A stretch of DNA of 64,000 nucleotides. Origin: Rugamonas sp. A1-17 (lineage in GTDB: Bacteria > Pseudomonadota > Gammaproteobacteria > Burkholderiales > Burkholderiaceae_D). Each line of letters starts with the position of its first letter. Within the stretch, counting starts at the first letter, position 1. Location of the stretch: positions 186,001 through 250,000 of the forward strand of contig JAJLPB010000009.1 of NCBI GenBank assembly GCA_025548565.1, read 5' to 3'. The notes under the pieces were generated by a model, which saw only the letters and a list, made by a program, of their open reading frames with translations, searched no databases and had not been told where the DNA came from. A program made the position numbers and the translations under genes. This document shows positions 8,239-16,026 of the stretch, piece after piece.

Positions 8239-8284
8239 ATCTTAGGCCGCCGTCCCCGCCTCAGGCAAGCTCAGCAGCTTTGAC

Positions 8285-9139
8285 TTAACGCAAAGAGGTC
8301 AGCGCCGAGGCCAGGACGATGCTGGCGATAGCCAGCCATTGGGTCAGCGTCAGATGCTCGCCCAGCACCACAAAGCCGGCCAGCGCGCTGAGCGCCGGGG
8401 CGGCGCTGCTGAACATGCTGAAGGTGCGCGACGACAGCGTCCGCATCGACAGCATCTCCAGCGTGTACGGCAAGGCGCTGGACATCACCGCGATCGCCAG
8501 GCCGATCAGCAGATACGCCGGCGTCAGCAACGCCGCGCCGCCGTACCAGCCGCCGATCGGCACGATGAACAGCGACGCCGCCAGCATCGCCCACGCCACC
8601 GACTGCCCGCCATGCATCACCGACACCCGCTTGCCGTACACGATGTACAAGGCCCAGCACACCGCCGCGCCGGCCGCGTACAGCACGCCGACCGGATCGA
8701 GCTGGTCGACCTTGCCGTGGATCGGCAACAGGAAATACAAGCCCACCGCAGCCAGGCAGACCGCGGCGAAATCGCGCGGCCGGCGCGACGATAGCACCGC
8801 CACCGTCAACGGCCCGGCCACTTCGATCGCCACCGCGATGCCCAGCGGGATGCGGTCGAAGGAGCGGTAGATCAGCAGATTCATCAGGCCAATCACGCTG
8901 CCGTAGATCGCCACGTTGACGCCCTGCGCCCACGTCAGCGCCGTGCGCCAAGGGCGGAAGATCAGCAGCATCAGCACCGCCGCGATGCCGACCCGGTAAG
9001 CCGTCACACCTTCGACGCCGACCAGCGGGAACAAATGCTTGGCCATCGCCGCGCCGAAGTTCAGCGACAGCTGGCTGGTCAGCAGCGCGAAGCCCGCCAG
9101 CAGCGCGCTGCCGCCCGCGTGTTGTTTGGTATCGGCCAT
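8285..9139 (-). CDS. rhtA: EamA/DMT-family exporter, RhtA-like
   Basis: 284 aa with ten predicted membrane helices in two EamA repeats. The sequence follows E. coli RhtA (threonine/homoserine exporter) closely in its landmarks: QLSLNFGAAMAKHLFPLVG (residues 23-41), IPLGIAVAIEVAGPLTVAVLSSRRP, and ALPYTLEMLSMRTL in the second half. The family pumps small metabolites, often amino acids, out through the inner membrane. The stop of the upstream large DUF748 gene lies 1 nt before its start codon region (9141/9139), so the two are probably translated from one message. The exact substrate is inferred by similarity only. Confidence 0.82.
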   Translation of the reverse strand: MADTKQHAGGSALLAGFALLTSQLSLNFGAAMAKHLFPLVGVEGVTAYRVGIAAVLMLLIFRPWRTALTWAQGVNVAIYGSVIGLMNLLIYRSFDRIPLGIAVAIEVAGPLTVAVLSSRRPRDFAAVCLAAVGLYFLLPIHGKVDQLDPVGVLYAAGAAVCWALYIVYGKRVSVMHGGQSVAWAMLAASLFIVPIGGWYGGAALLTPAYLLIGLAIAVMSSALPYTLEMLSMRTLSSRTFSMFSSAAPALSALAGFVVLGEHLTLTQWLAIASIVLASALTSLR

Positions 9140-9140
9140 C

Positions 9141-12100
9141 TTATTTTGCCGACAGGCCGAGCTTCAGCGCGACCGGTTTGCCCGTGCCGGCCTCCACCGG
9201 CTCAGGCCCAGTGGTCCGCGCGGCGGCGGCATCGACGCCCTCGCCCTTCAGCGCGGCCAGGATCGCGGCCGATCGCTGCGCGCCCAGTTGCTGCAAGGCG
9301 TCGGCCGGCAGCGGCTGCTTCTGCTCCAGGCGTTCCTGCAGCTTGGCGTAAAAGGCCGTCGCGTCGGCCACTTGCGGTTCGCCCTGCACCAGCTTGCCCA
9401 GACGCTGCAACATCGGCAGTTTCTTTTGCGCGGCATCGGCAGCGGCAGTATCGGCTCCCGCGGCGCCGGCGGCAGGACCGGCTGCCGCTTCAGCGGCTTT
9501 CTTCTGCTTGTCCAGCTCGGCCGCGCCGAAGCGTTCGGCGTACAGGTCGCGCACCGCGCCGCGCACTTTGCGCTGGCCCATGTCGAGCGGCCCAGGCTGC
9601 TCACCCGCCGCCAGCTTGATGTCGGCGCGCGCCAGCACCACGCGGCGCAAGGCTTGTGCGCGCAACGCCGCACCGTCCGCCTGTTCGCTGTACTGGCCCG
9701 GCACCGACAATTTCAACTGCGGCTTCTTCGCCAGGATCTGCGCCACCTGCTTGACCTTCTCGCGCTCCGGCGGCAGCAGCGCGTCGCTGCCCGGATCGAA
9801 GTCGATCGACTCCAGCTTATCGCCGCTGATGCCGAACAGATTACCCAGCGCACGGAACGGCGAGGTGACGATCTTGCTCATGATGTTGCCGATCGCCTTC
9901 CACACCACCGAGCCGTAGCTGAACTGCGGATCGTTCATATTGCCCGAGACCGGCACGCCGAGGTCGATACGGCCGTCGCTGTCCTTCAGGATCGCCAGCG
10001 CCAGTTCCAGCGGCAGCTTGAGCGCGTCCGGGCTGTCGATGCGTTCGCCCAGGGTCAGGTTGTCGAGCACGATGTGGTTGTTGCCTTCGAGCTGGCCCTT
10101 GACGACCTTGTACTCCAGGTCCAGCGAGATCTTGCCCTGCGCGATTTTGTAGCCGGCGAACTTCATGCTGTACGGCGAGGCCGATACCATGTCGACATTC
10201 TTGAACACCATGTTGATGTCCGTGTTGTCGGCCGGGACGAAGGGATTGAGCTTGCCGCGTATGCGCGCCAGGCCGTAGTCGTCGACGCGGCCGTCCAGTT
10301 CGATCTGGCTGCTGGCGTCGCGCTTGGACGACAGCCCGGTGATCACGCCGCCCAGTTCATAAATTTTGGCGGCGAATTGCGGCCGCAAACTCAAGTCGGT
10401 GAAGGCCAGCTTGGCGTTCTCGAAACGCACGCGGCGCACCTTCACCGGGAACGGCTCGGCGGCTGGCGCGGCTGCGGCGGGTTTGGCGGCAGGCGCCGGC
10501 GCGGCAGGCTGCGTCACCAGCAGGCGCTGGGCGTTGAAGCTACGGTCGTTCTCGATGATGAGCGTGGCGTCCGGCTCGATGACGCGCAGCTCGGCCACAT
10601 CCAGCAGATCCGGCGACAGGCCGAAGGCCAGCTTGTCGGCGCGCACCGATTTCCAGTGAGCGAAGCGGTCGTTGTCCTCCTCGTTCAGGGCGAGCTCGGC
10701 CACTTCCAGCGAGCCGTCGTAGCGCAGCCCGGGGTCGGCCTTGCCACCGGCGCCGGTATGCAAGCGTCCCTGGCCCGAGATGCTGCCGTCGGCGATCTTC
10801 AGCTTGACGTACTTGGACAGCAGCGGCTGCACCGGCGCGATCGCCAGCTTGGTCAGCTTGAGGTCGGTATCGACCGCGCCGGTGGATGGCACCACCTTGC
10901 CCTTGGCCGTCAACTGCCCGCCCTCGCGCAGCGCGACCGCGCCGTCGAACGCCAGCGGCTTCTTCAGGTCGGTGCTGGCGTCGGTCAGCTTGAGGTTGAA
11001 GTCTTGCAGATTGCCTTTGATGCCGCTGCTCGCGTCATCGTAGCGCGCGCCGAACTTGTTGAACTCGACGGTCTTGATGTTGGCAGTCCATGGCGCCGAG
11101 GCCGGCGCAGTCTTGGCCGGGGGCTGCGCGCCGGCGCCCGCTTTCGGGAAGGTATCCAGGAACCGGAACCGGCCCTTGCTGTCGCGCGACAGGTCCAGCT
11201 GGCCGCCGTCGAAATGCAGACGGCCAAGGCTGGCGCGGTGCGCGGCCAGGTCGATCTCGCCGCCTTCGAAGCCCAGTTGCGCCAGCTTAAGCGGCGTCAT
11301 CGCGCCGCTGCTCAACGCCAGGTTGTCCACCGAGAAGGCGGCGTCGGCGATGTTAAGCTTAAGTCCTGCGGCAGTCGGTTCGGCCTGCAATTGCAGGGCC
11401 AGCTTCAATTTGTTCGCGTTGAATTTCAGCGCGGGGCTGACAGTCTCGTCCACCGCCGCCACAGCGATATCGTCCAGCGCAAGCTGCTTGAGCTGCACTT
11501 TCCAGTTGCCCGCCGGTGCGGGCTTGGCCGCCGCCGCAGGCGTGGCCGCCGCAGATGCGGACACGGCCGCAGTTGCTGGCGCGGGCTTCGCCGCGACCAC
11601 GGGCGCAAGTTTCGCCGGCGCAGGCGCGGCAGCCACCATCAGGTTCGCCACATCCAGCTCGCCCTTGGCATCGCGGCGCACCGCCAGCGTACCGCCGTTG
11701 ACATGCAAACCGCCAACGGTCACCGTGCGCTTGAGCAGATCCACGCCCGCATCGCTGACATCGAACAGCTTCAATTTAACGAACGCCTCGGCCGCGCCAT
11801 CGCGCTTGACCACCAGATCGTTCAACGCCAGGCCTGCCCCGGACAGGTTGGCCTCCAGCTGCCCATCCTTGTAAGCGAACTTATACGGCAATTTGGCCGA
11901 TAAGCGCCCATCGACCACCGCCACCCGCGCAAACGACTTCAGATAAGTCGACATCCCCGGCAACGCCACAGCATCGAGCGTCAACAGGCCGCTACCGCCG
12001 ATCGGATTAAGCGCGTTCGTCCCCTTCCAGCGCAGCTTGCCGCCCAGGCCGGCGTCGGCGCTCAGCGTGTAATCGCCGTTCTCATCGGGCAGCGTGCTCA

Positions 12101-12638
12101 GGTTGTTCAGCGTGAACGCGATAGGCGTGAAGGTATCGTTGTAGCCGGCATGCCGGTCATGCATATCGACTTTGCCCTGCTCCAGCGCGAAATGCTCGAT
12201 GACCAGGCGCGGCATGCCGCTGTCGCTGTCATCATGCTTGCGCTTGTTGAGCGTCTCGACGAACTCGGCGATGTTGAACTTGCCGTCCGGCGCGATGGCC
12301 AGCTGCACCGTCGGCGCGACGATGCGGATATCGGCAAAACTCCAGGCGCGGCGCAACAGCGAGCGCCACTGCATCTCCACCTCCAGCCCGCCGACGCCGA
12401 ACAAGGGCGCGCCGTTGGCCTCGGTCAGCTGGAACTGCTGCACGGCCAGGCGCAGCGTGAAGGGATTGAAACTGACTTCACCGATGCTGGCCTTGCGCTC
12501 CAGCTCGGTCTCGACAAACTTTGGAAGCTGGCTCTTGATCGCATACGGCAGCAACCAGCCACCCGCCAGCGCGTACACACCCACCGCGCCGGCCACGCCC
12601 ACGCCCCATCGCTTCCATCGTTTGTTCAAAGCCTGCAA
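9141..12638 (-). CDS. AsmA-like DUF748 envelope protein, 1165 aa
   Basis: A very large protein with one N-terminal membrane anchor (about residues 13-35) followed by a long periplasmic beta-rich region typical of DUF748/AsmA-like proteins. Family signatures include PFTLRLAVQQFQL near residue 60 and repeated 'L.L..L...' strands. Two Ala/Pro-rich linkers (about 340-390 and 690-710) separate sub-domains, and the C-terminal quarter carries a NLFGISGDKLESIDFDPGSD segment resembling an OmpA-like entry and a charged helical tail. Related proteins form hydrophobic grooves spanning the periplasm and are linked to phospholipid transport to the outer membrane. The RhtA-like exporter gene follows with 1 nt of spacing. 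Precise function is not known. Confidence 0.85.
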   Translation of the reverse strand: MQALNKRWKRWGVGVAGAVGVYALAGGWLLPYAIKSQLPKFVETELERKASIGEVSFNPFTLRLAVQQFQLTEANGAPLFGVGGLEVEMQWRSLLRRAWSFADIRIVAPTVQLAIAPDGKFNIAEFVETLNKRKHDDSDSGMPRLVIEHFALEQGKVDMHDRHAGYNDTFTPIAFTLNNLSTLPDENGDYTLSADAGLGGKLRWKGTNALNPIGGSGLLTLDAVALPGMSTYLKSFARVAVVDGRLSAKLPYKFAYKDGQLEANLSGAGLALNDLVVKRDGAAEAFVKLKLFDVSDAGVDLLKRTVTVGGLHVNGGTLAVRRDAKGELDVANLMVAAAPAPAKLAPVVAAKPAPATAAVSASAAATPAAAAKPAPAGNWKVQLKQLALDDIAVAAVDETVSPALKFNANKLKLALQLQAEPTAAGLKLNIADAAFSVDNLALSSGAMTPLKLAQLGFEGGEIDLAAHRASLGRLHFDGGQLDLSRDSKGRFRFLDTFPKAGAGAQPPAKTAPASAPWTANIKTVEFNKFGARYDDASSGIKGNLQDFNLKLTDASTDLKKPLAFDGAVALREGGQLTAKGKVVPSTGAVDTDLKLTKLAIAPVQPLLSKYVKLKIADGSISGQGRLHTGAGGKADPGLRYDGSLEVAELALNEEDNDRFAHWKSVRADKLAFGLSPDLLDVAELRVIEPDATLIIENDRSFNAQRLLVTQPAAPAPAAKPAAAAPAAEPFPVKVRRVRFENAKLAFTDLSLRPQFAAKIYELGGVITGLSSKRDASSQIELDGRVDDYGLARIRGKLNPFVPADNTDINMVFKNVDMVSASPYSMKFAGYKIAQGKISLDLEYKVVKGQLEGNNHIVLDNLTLGERIDSPDALKLPLELALAILKDSDGRIDLGVPVSGNMNDPQFSYGSVVWKAIGNIMSKIVTSPFRALGNLFGISGDKLESIDFDPGSDALLPPEREKVKQVAQILAKKPQLKLSVPGQYSEQADGAALRAQALRRVVLARADIKLAAGEQPGPLDMGQRKVRGAVRDLYAERFGAAELDKQKKAAEAAAGPAAGAAGADTAAADAAQKKLPMLQRLGKLVQGEPQVADATAFYAKLQERLEQKQPLPADALQQLGAQRSAAILAALKGEGVDAAAARTTGPEPVEAGTGKPVALKLGLSAK

Positions 12639-12698
12639 ACTATTCCCCTGAAAATTTCTCTCACAGGCAACAGTATAGCAAGCATGGCAATACCGGGC

Positions 12699-13178
12699 TT
12701 AGTTGAAGACCGAACAGTACTGCTGGTTGTCCTCGATATTCTGGCCCGGCTGGCCATCGGCCGCGATCACCTTCAGCCAGCCATCCGGCTTGGCCTGCGT
12801 CGGCTTCTTGCCGCAGTTGGTGTGCACCCAGTGGATGCCCACGCCGCCGTCCGTGTACAGCTGGCCGCAGGCCTCCACCCGGTCGTTCACGCGGATGCCG
12901 CTCAGCGAGGCCGGCACGGTCTTCTGGTTCGGCTGGAAGCCGCTGGCGAATACGTTATCGATAGCCACGTCGTAGACTTTGCCGTCCTGGTCCGACTTCA
13001 TCTTCAGGTGCGTGTGCGACAACTCCACTCCCTTGCGGAACTGGCCGTGCGAAAACTTCGGCCCCTTCACCACCACCCCGGTGCGATAACTGCCGGCGGA
13101 CGCCGAGCACGAGGCGGCTTCATCGGCATGGGCGGCAAACGCACCTAGCAACGCGCAAGCAAGCAATAGCTGTTTCAT
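12699..13178 (-). CDS. Small exported protein of unknown function
   Basis: 159 aa with a clear Sec signal peptide (cleavage after AHADE- or AFAAHA, about residue 18). The mature part holds four or five cysteines (CSASAG, ACGQ, NCGKK, QYCSVFN) that could form disulfides, and histidines in HTHLKMK and IHWVHTNCG. No known domain is recognised. It is expected in the periplasm or outside the cell. It stands between the DUF748 gene and secD, all leftward, with 60-nt and 45-nt gaps. Confidence 0.75.
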   Translation of the reverse strand: MKQLLLACALLGAFAAHADEAASCSASAGSYRTGVVVKGPKFSHGQFRKGVELSHTHLKMKSDQDGKVYDVAIDNVFASGFQPNQKTVPASLSGIRVNDRVEACGQLYTDGGVGIHWVHTNCGKKPTQAKPDGWLKVIAADGQPGQNIEDNQQYCSVFN

Positions 13179-13223
13179 GTGATCTCCTTGATGAGGTTAA
13201 GAACAGCCATTATCCCTCACCCG

Positions 13224-15077
13224 CTACTTGCCGCGCCAAACCGTGCCGATGGACAGCGACGCCAGCTTCTTGCGCCGCCCGTACCACAGGTTGACCACGC
13301 CGCGCGAGACAAACACCGCCGAGAACATCGACGTCAGGATGCCCAGGCAGTGCACCACCGCGAAGCCGCGTATCGCGCCGGAGCCGAACACCCACAACGC
13401 CACGCCGACGATCAGGGTGGTCACGTTGGAATCGAGGATGGTGGCCCAGGCGCGGTCGAAGCCGGTGGCGATGGCCTGCTGCGGCGTGGCCCCGCCGCGC
13501 AGCTCCTCGCGGATGCGCTCGTTGATCAGCACGTTGGCGTCGATGGCCATGCCCAGCGCCAGCGCGATCGCCGCGATGCCGGGCAAGGTCAAGGTGGCCT
13601 GCATCAGCGACAGCAAGGCCAGCAGCAACAACAGATTGCAGGCCAGCGCCAGCACGCTGAAGAAACCGAACAGCATGTAGTAGCCGATCATGAACACGGC
13701 AATCGCGGCGAAACCGTAGATCGTCGAGTGCAGGCCCTTGGCCACATTCTCCGCGCCCAGCTGCGGGCCGATGGTGCGTTCCTCGATGATCTCCATCGGC
13801 GCCGACAGCGCGCCCGAGCGCAGCATCAACGCCAGGTCCGCCGCGTTCTGCGCGGTGCCGACGCCGGTGGTGCGGAAGTGCGCGTTGAGCTCGCTGGTCA
13901 GCGTGGCCACCGAGATCACCTCCGGCTTGCCGGTCTTCTCGATCAGCACGATGGCCATGTGCTTGCCCACGCGGTCGCTGGTGGCGGCCGACATCTTGCG
14001 TCCGCCCGCCGTGTTGAGGTCGATAAACACGGCCGGCTGATTGTTCTCGTCGTGGCCGGCGGTGGCGCTGGTGATGTAGTCGCCGGTCAGCACGACCTCC
14101 TTGTACAGCACGGCCGGCGCATCCCTGCCCACGGTGTACAGCTGCGAGTTCAGCGGAATCTCCGCGCCCATTTCCGTGCCGCGCGTGATCGTCTCGTCGA
14201 CCATGTGCACTTCCAGCGTGGCCGTGCGGCCGATGACGGCGCGGGCGCGCGCCACGTCCTGCTCGCCGGGCAGCTGCACCACGATGCGGTCCGGGCCCTG
14301 CTGCTGGATGATGGGCTCGGCCACGCCCAGCTGGTTCACCCGCTTGGACAAGGTCGCGATATTCTGCGCCACGCCGTCATTGATGGTCTGCCGCAGCGCC
14401 TCGGGCTTGAGCCGCACGATGGTCTTCAACTGCGCGCCATCGGCGACATCGGCCAGCAGCAGCTCGGGGCCCTGGCCGGCGATCAGGTCGTGGGCCTTCT
14501 GGCGCGTGGCTTCATCGCGAAAGCTGATCTCCACCGTCTCGCCGACGCGTGTCATCCCGCCGTGAAACACGGACTTGTCGCGCAACACGCTGCGCAGCGA
14601 GGACTGCACGCCCTGCAGCTTCTTGTCCAGCACGGCCTTGGTGTCGACCTGCATCAGGAAGTGGACGCCGCCGCGCAGGTCCAGGCCCAGGTACATCGGC
14701 AGCGCGCGCAGCTTCTGCATCCACTGCGGCGTGTCGGACAACAGGTTCAGCGCGACCAGGTAATTCGGATCGGCGGTATCGGCGTTCAAGCCTTTCTCCA
14801 GCACCGACTTGGCGCGGAACTGCGTATCGGGATCGGCGAAGCGCGCGCGCACCGAGGCGTGCTCGCCATCGAAGGCCACGGCGCTGAACGGCACCTGCGC
14901 CTGCCTGAGCACCGCCTCGACCTTGCCAACCAGCTCCGCGCCCACACGCACGCTGGCCTTGTCGCTGCTGATCTGCAGCGCCGGCGATTGTCCAAAATAA
15001 TTGGGCGCGGTGTAGAGCGCGCCCAACAACACCGTGATCACAATCACGATGTACTTCCACAGCGGGTAACGGTTCAT
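13224..15077 (-). CDS. secD: Protein translocase subunit SecD (orphan copy)
   Basis: 617 aa, full length for SecD. It has an N-terminal membrane helix (about 8-28), the P1 head motif LGLDLRGGVHFLMQVD near residue 150, the second periplasmic region, then the five-helix C-terminal RND core with ALGMAIDANVLINERIREE (about 505-523), which carries the proton-relay aspartate. SecD with SecF uses the proton motive force to finish export of Sec substrates. Normally secD sits in a yajC-secD-secF operon, but here no secF or yajC lies on either side. The neighbours are a small exported protein and a lipoprotein, so this may be a second, specialised copy. Confidence 0.87.
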   Translation of the reverse strand: MNRYPLWKYIVIVITVLLGALYTAPNYFGQSPALQISSDKASVRVGAELVGKVEAVLRQAQVPFSAVAFDGEHASVRARFADPDTQFRAKSVLEKGLNADTADPNYLVALNLLSDTPQWMQKLRALPMYLGLDLRGGVHFLMQVDTKAVLDKKLQGVQSSLRSVLRDKSVFHGGMTRVGETVEISFRDEATRQKAHDLIAGQGPELLLADVADGAQLKTIVRLKPEALRQTINDGVAQNIATLSKRVNQLGVAEPIIQQQGPDRIVVQLPGEQDVARARAVIGRTATLEVHMVDETITRGTEMGAEIPLNSQLYTVGRDAPAVLYKEVVLTGDYITSATAGHDENNQPAVFIDLNTAGGRKMSAATSDRVGKHMAIVLIEKTGKPEVISVATLTSELNAHFRTTGVGTAQNAADLALMLRSGALSAPMEIIEERTIGPQLGAENVAKGLHSTIYGFAAIAVFMIGYYMLFGFFSVLALACNLLLLLALLSLMQATLTLPGIAAIALALGMAIDANVLINERIREELRGGATPQQAIATGFDRAWATILDSNVTTLIVGVALWVFGSGAIRGFAVVHCLGILTSMFSAVFVSRGVVNLWYGRRKKLASLSIGTVWRGK

Positions 15078-15144
15078 CTTAATCGCTTTTTAAGAAAAGA
15101 CCGACCTAAGCTGCGGCTGCCTGCATCGATTGCAAGCCCGACAA

Positions 15145-15978
15145 TTAATTATTTTTCACATCCCCCGCCTGACTGTATTTGCGGAACTGTTCGCGCATGT
15201 GGCGCAGCTTGGCCGCCAGATTGGCATCCTGCATCGCGTACAGGTCCAGCCGCGCGGCGTAGTCCGGCGTCATCATCCAGCCGAAGGTCTCGGCCTTGTC
15301 CTCCTCCTGGCCGTAGCTGGAATACAGGCTGACCACGCCCGGCCTGGCATGGCCGACGTCCTGCAGGTTCTTGCCGTAGAACGTGGCGCCGCCCTTGCCG
15401 TAGGTGAGCTCCGCCGGATTGAGCGCCAGCCACACGGGATCGGCGTGGTAGTAGTCGTTGTGTTCGCGGTAGTCGATGAAGTGGTAGAACTCGTGATGCA
15501 CGCGCATCTCCATGCCGGCCGGGCACAGCTTGGCGCTGTTGTCGGCGTACGCCACGCTGTCGACCTCGGCCATTGGCATCGCCAGCCGGCGCTGGCCGCC
15601 CACCGCCAGCTCCTTCACCAGTACGATGTTGTGCAGGCGGACGTTGGCGAAGAACGAGGATGGATAACGCTCCAGTCCAGGCAGCACCACGCTCAGCAGG
15701 CGATGCAGGCGTTGGCGGTCCGGCTCGCTGTCGCTGAAGGCTTCGGCGGTCGCGCCTTCGCTGTTCAGCTCCCACTGCGCGTTCAGGTTCAGCGCGGCCA
15801 GGCGGCGCGTGGCGGCGTCGCGCAGCTGCGCCAGCGTGGCGTCGGCCGGCGCCACGCTCGGGTATTGCAAGTCCCAATGGCATTCGACACGCAAGGCGTC
15901 GTTGTTGTGATCGATAGGCGCAACGGTGCCGCAGGCCGACAGCAGCAGCGCACTCAGCGCAAGAAGAATTCTGTACAT
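15145..15978 (-). CDS. Lipoprotein with HEXXH motif, putative zinc metallopeptidase
   Basis: 277 aa starting with a lipoprotein signal peptide (MYRILLALSALLLSAC; lipobox LLSAC with the acylated cysteine near residue 16). Around residue 170 the sequence MRVHHEFYHFIDY holds a complete HEFYH zinc-binding motif, and a downstream QEEDKAETFGWM segment could supply a third glutamate ligand, as in gluzincin peptidases. This suggests a membrane-anchored zinc protease, although no close family is recognised. A start 4 codons upstream (15990) is possible, but it lies in the tail of the hairpin that follows the TonB receptor gene. The orphan secD gene follows by 67 nt. Confidence 0.7.
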   Translation of the reverse strand: MYRILLALSALLLSACGTVAPIDHNNDALRVECHWDLQYPSVAPADATLAQLRDAATRRLAALNLNAQWELNSEGATAEAFSDSEPDRQRLHRLLSVVLPGLERYPSSFFANVRLHNIVLVKELAVGGQRRLAMPMAEVDSVAYADNSAKLCPAGMEMRVHHEFYHFIDYREHNDYYHADPVWLALNPAELTYGKGGATFYGKNLQDVGHARPGVVSLYSSYGQEEDKAETFGWMMTPDYAARLDLYAMQDANLAAKLRHMREQFRKYSQAGDVKNN

Positions 15979-15979
15979 G

Positions 15980-16018
15980 AAAAAACTCATAAAGCGGCGC
16001 CGGCACTGGGCCGGCGCC
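15980..16018 (-). terminator. Probable intrinsic terminator of the TonB receptor gene
   Basis: A perfect 9-bp GC stem (GGCGCCGGC, 5-nt loop, GCCGGCGCC at 15996-16018) lies 8 nt after the receptor stop codon and is followed on the minus strand by GCTTTATGAG and six Ts. The T-tract is interrupted, so termination may be partial and allow read-through into the lipoprotein gene. Confidence 0.65.
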
Positions 16019-16026
16019 TGGGTTGA

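Noticed and set aside
9039..11903. A 954-codon open frame antisense to the DUF748 gene
   Set aside because: Same cause; the DUF748 protein on the other strand has a coherent anchor and fold.
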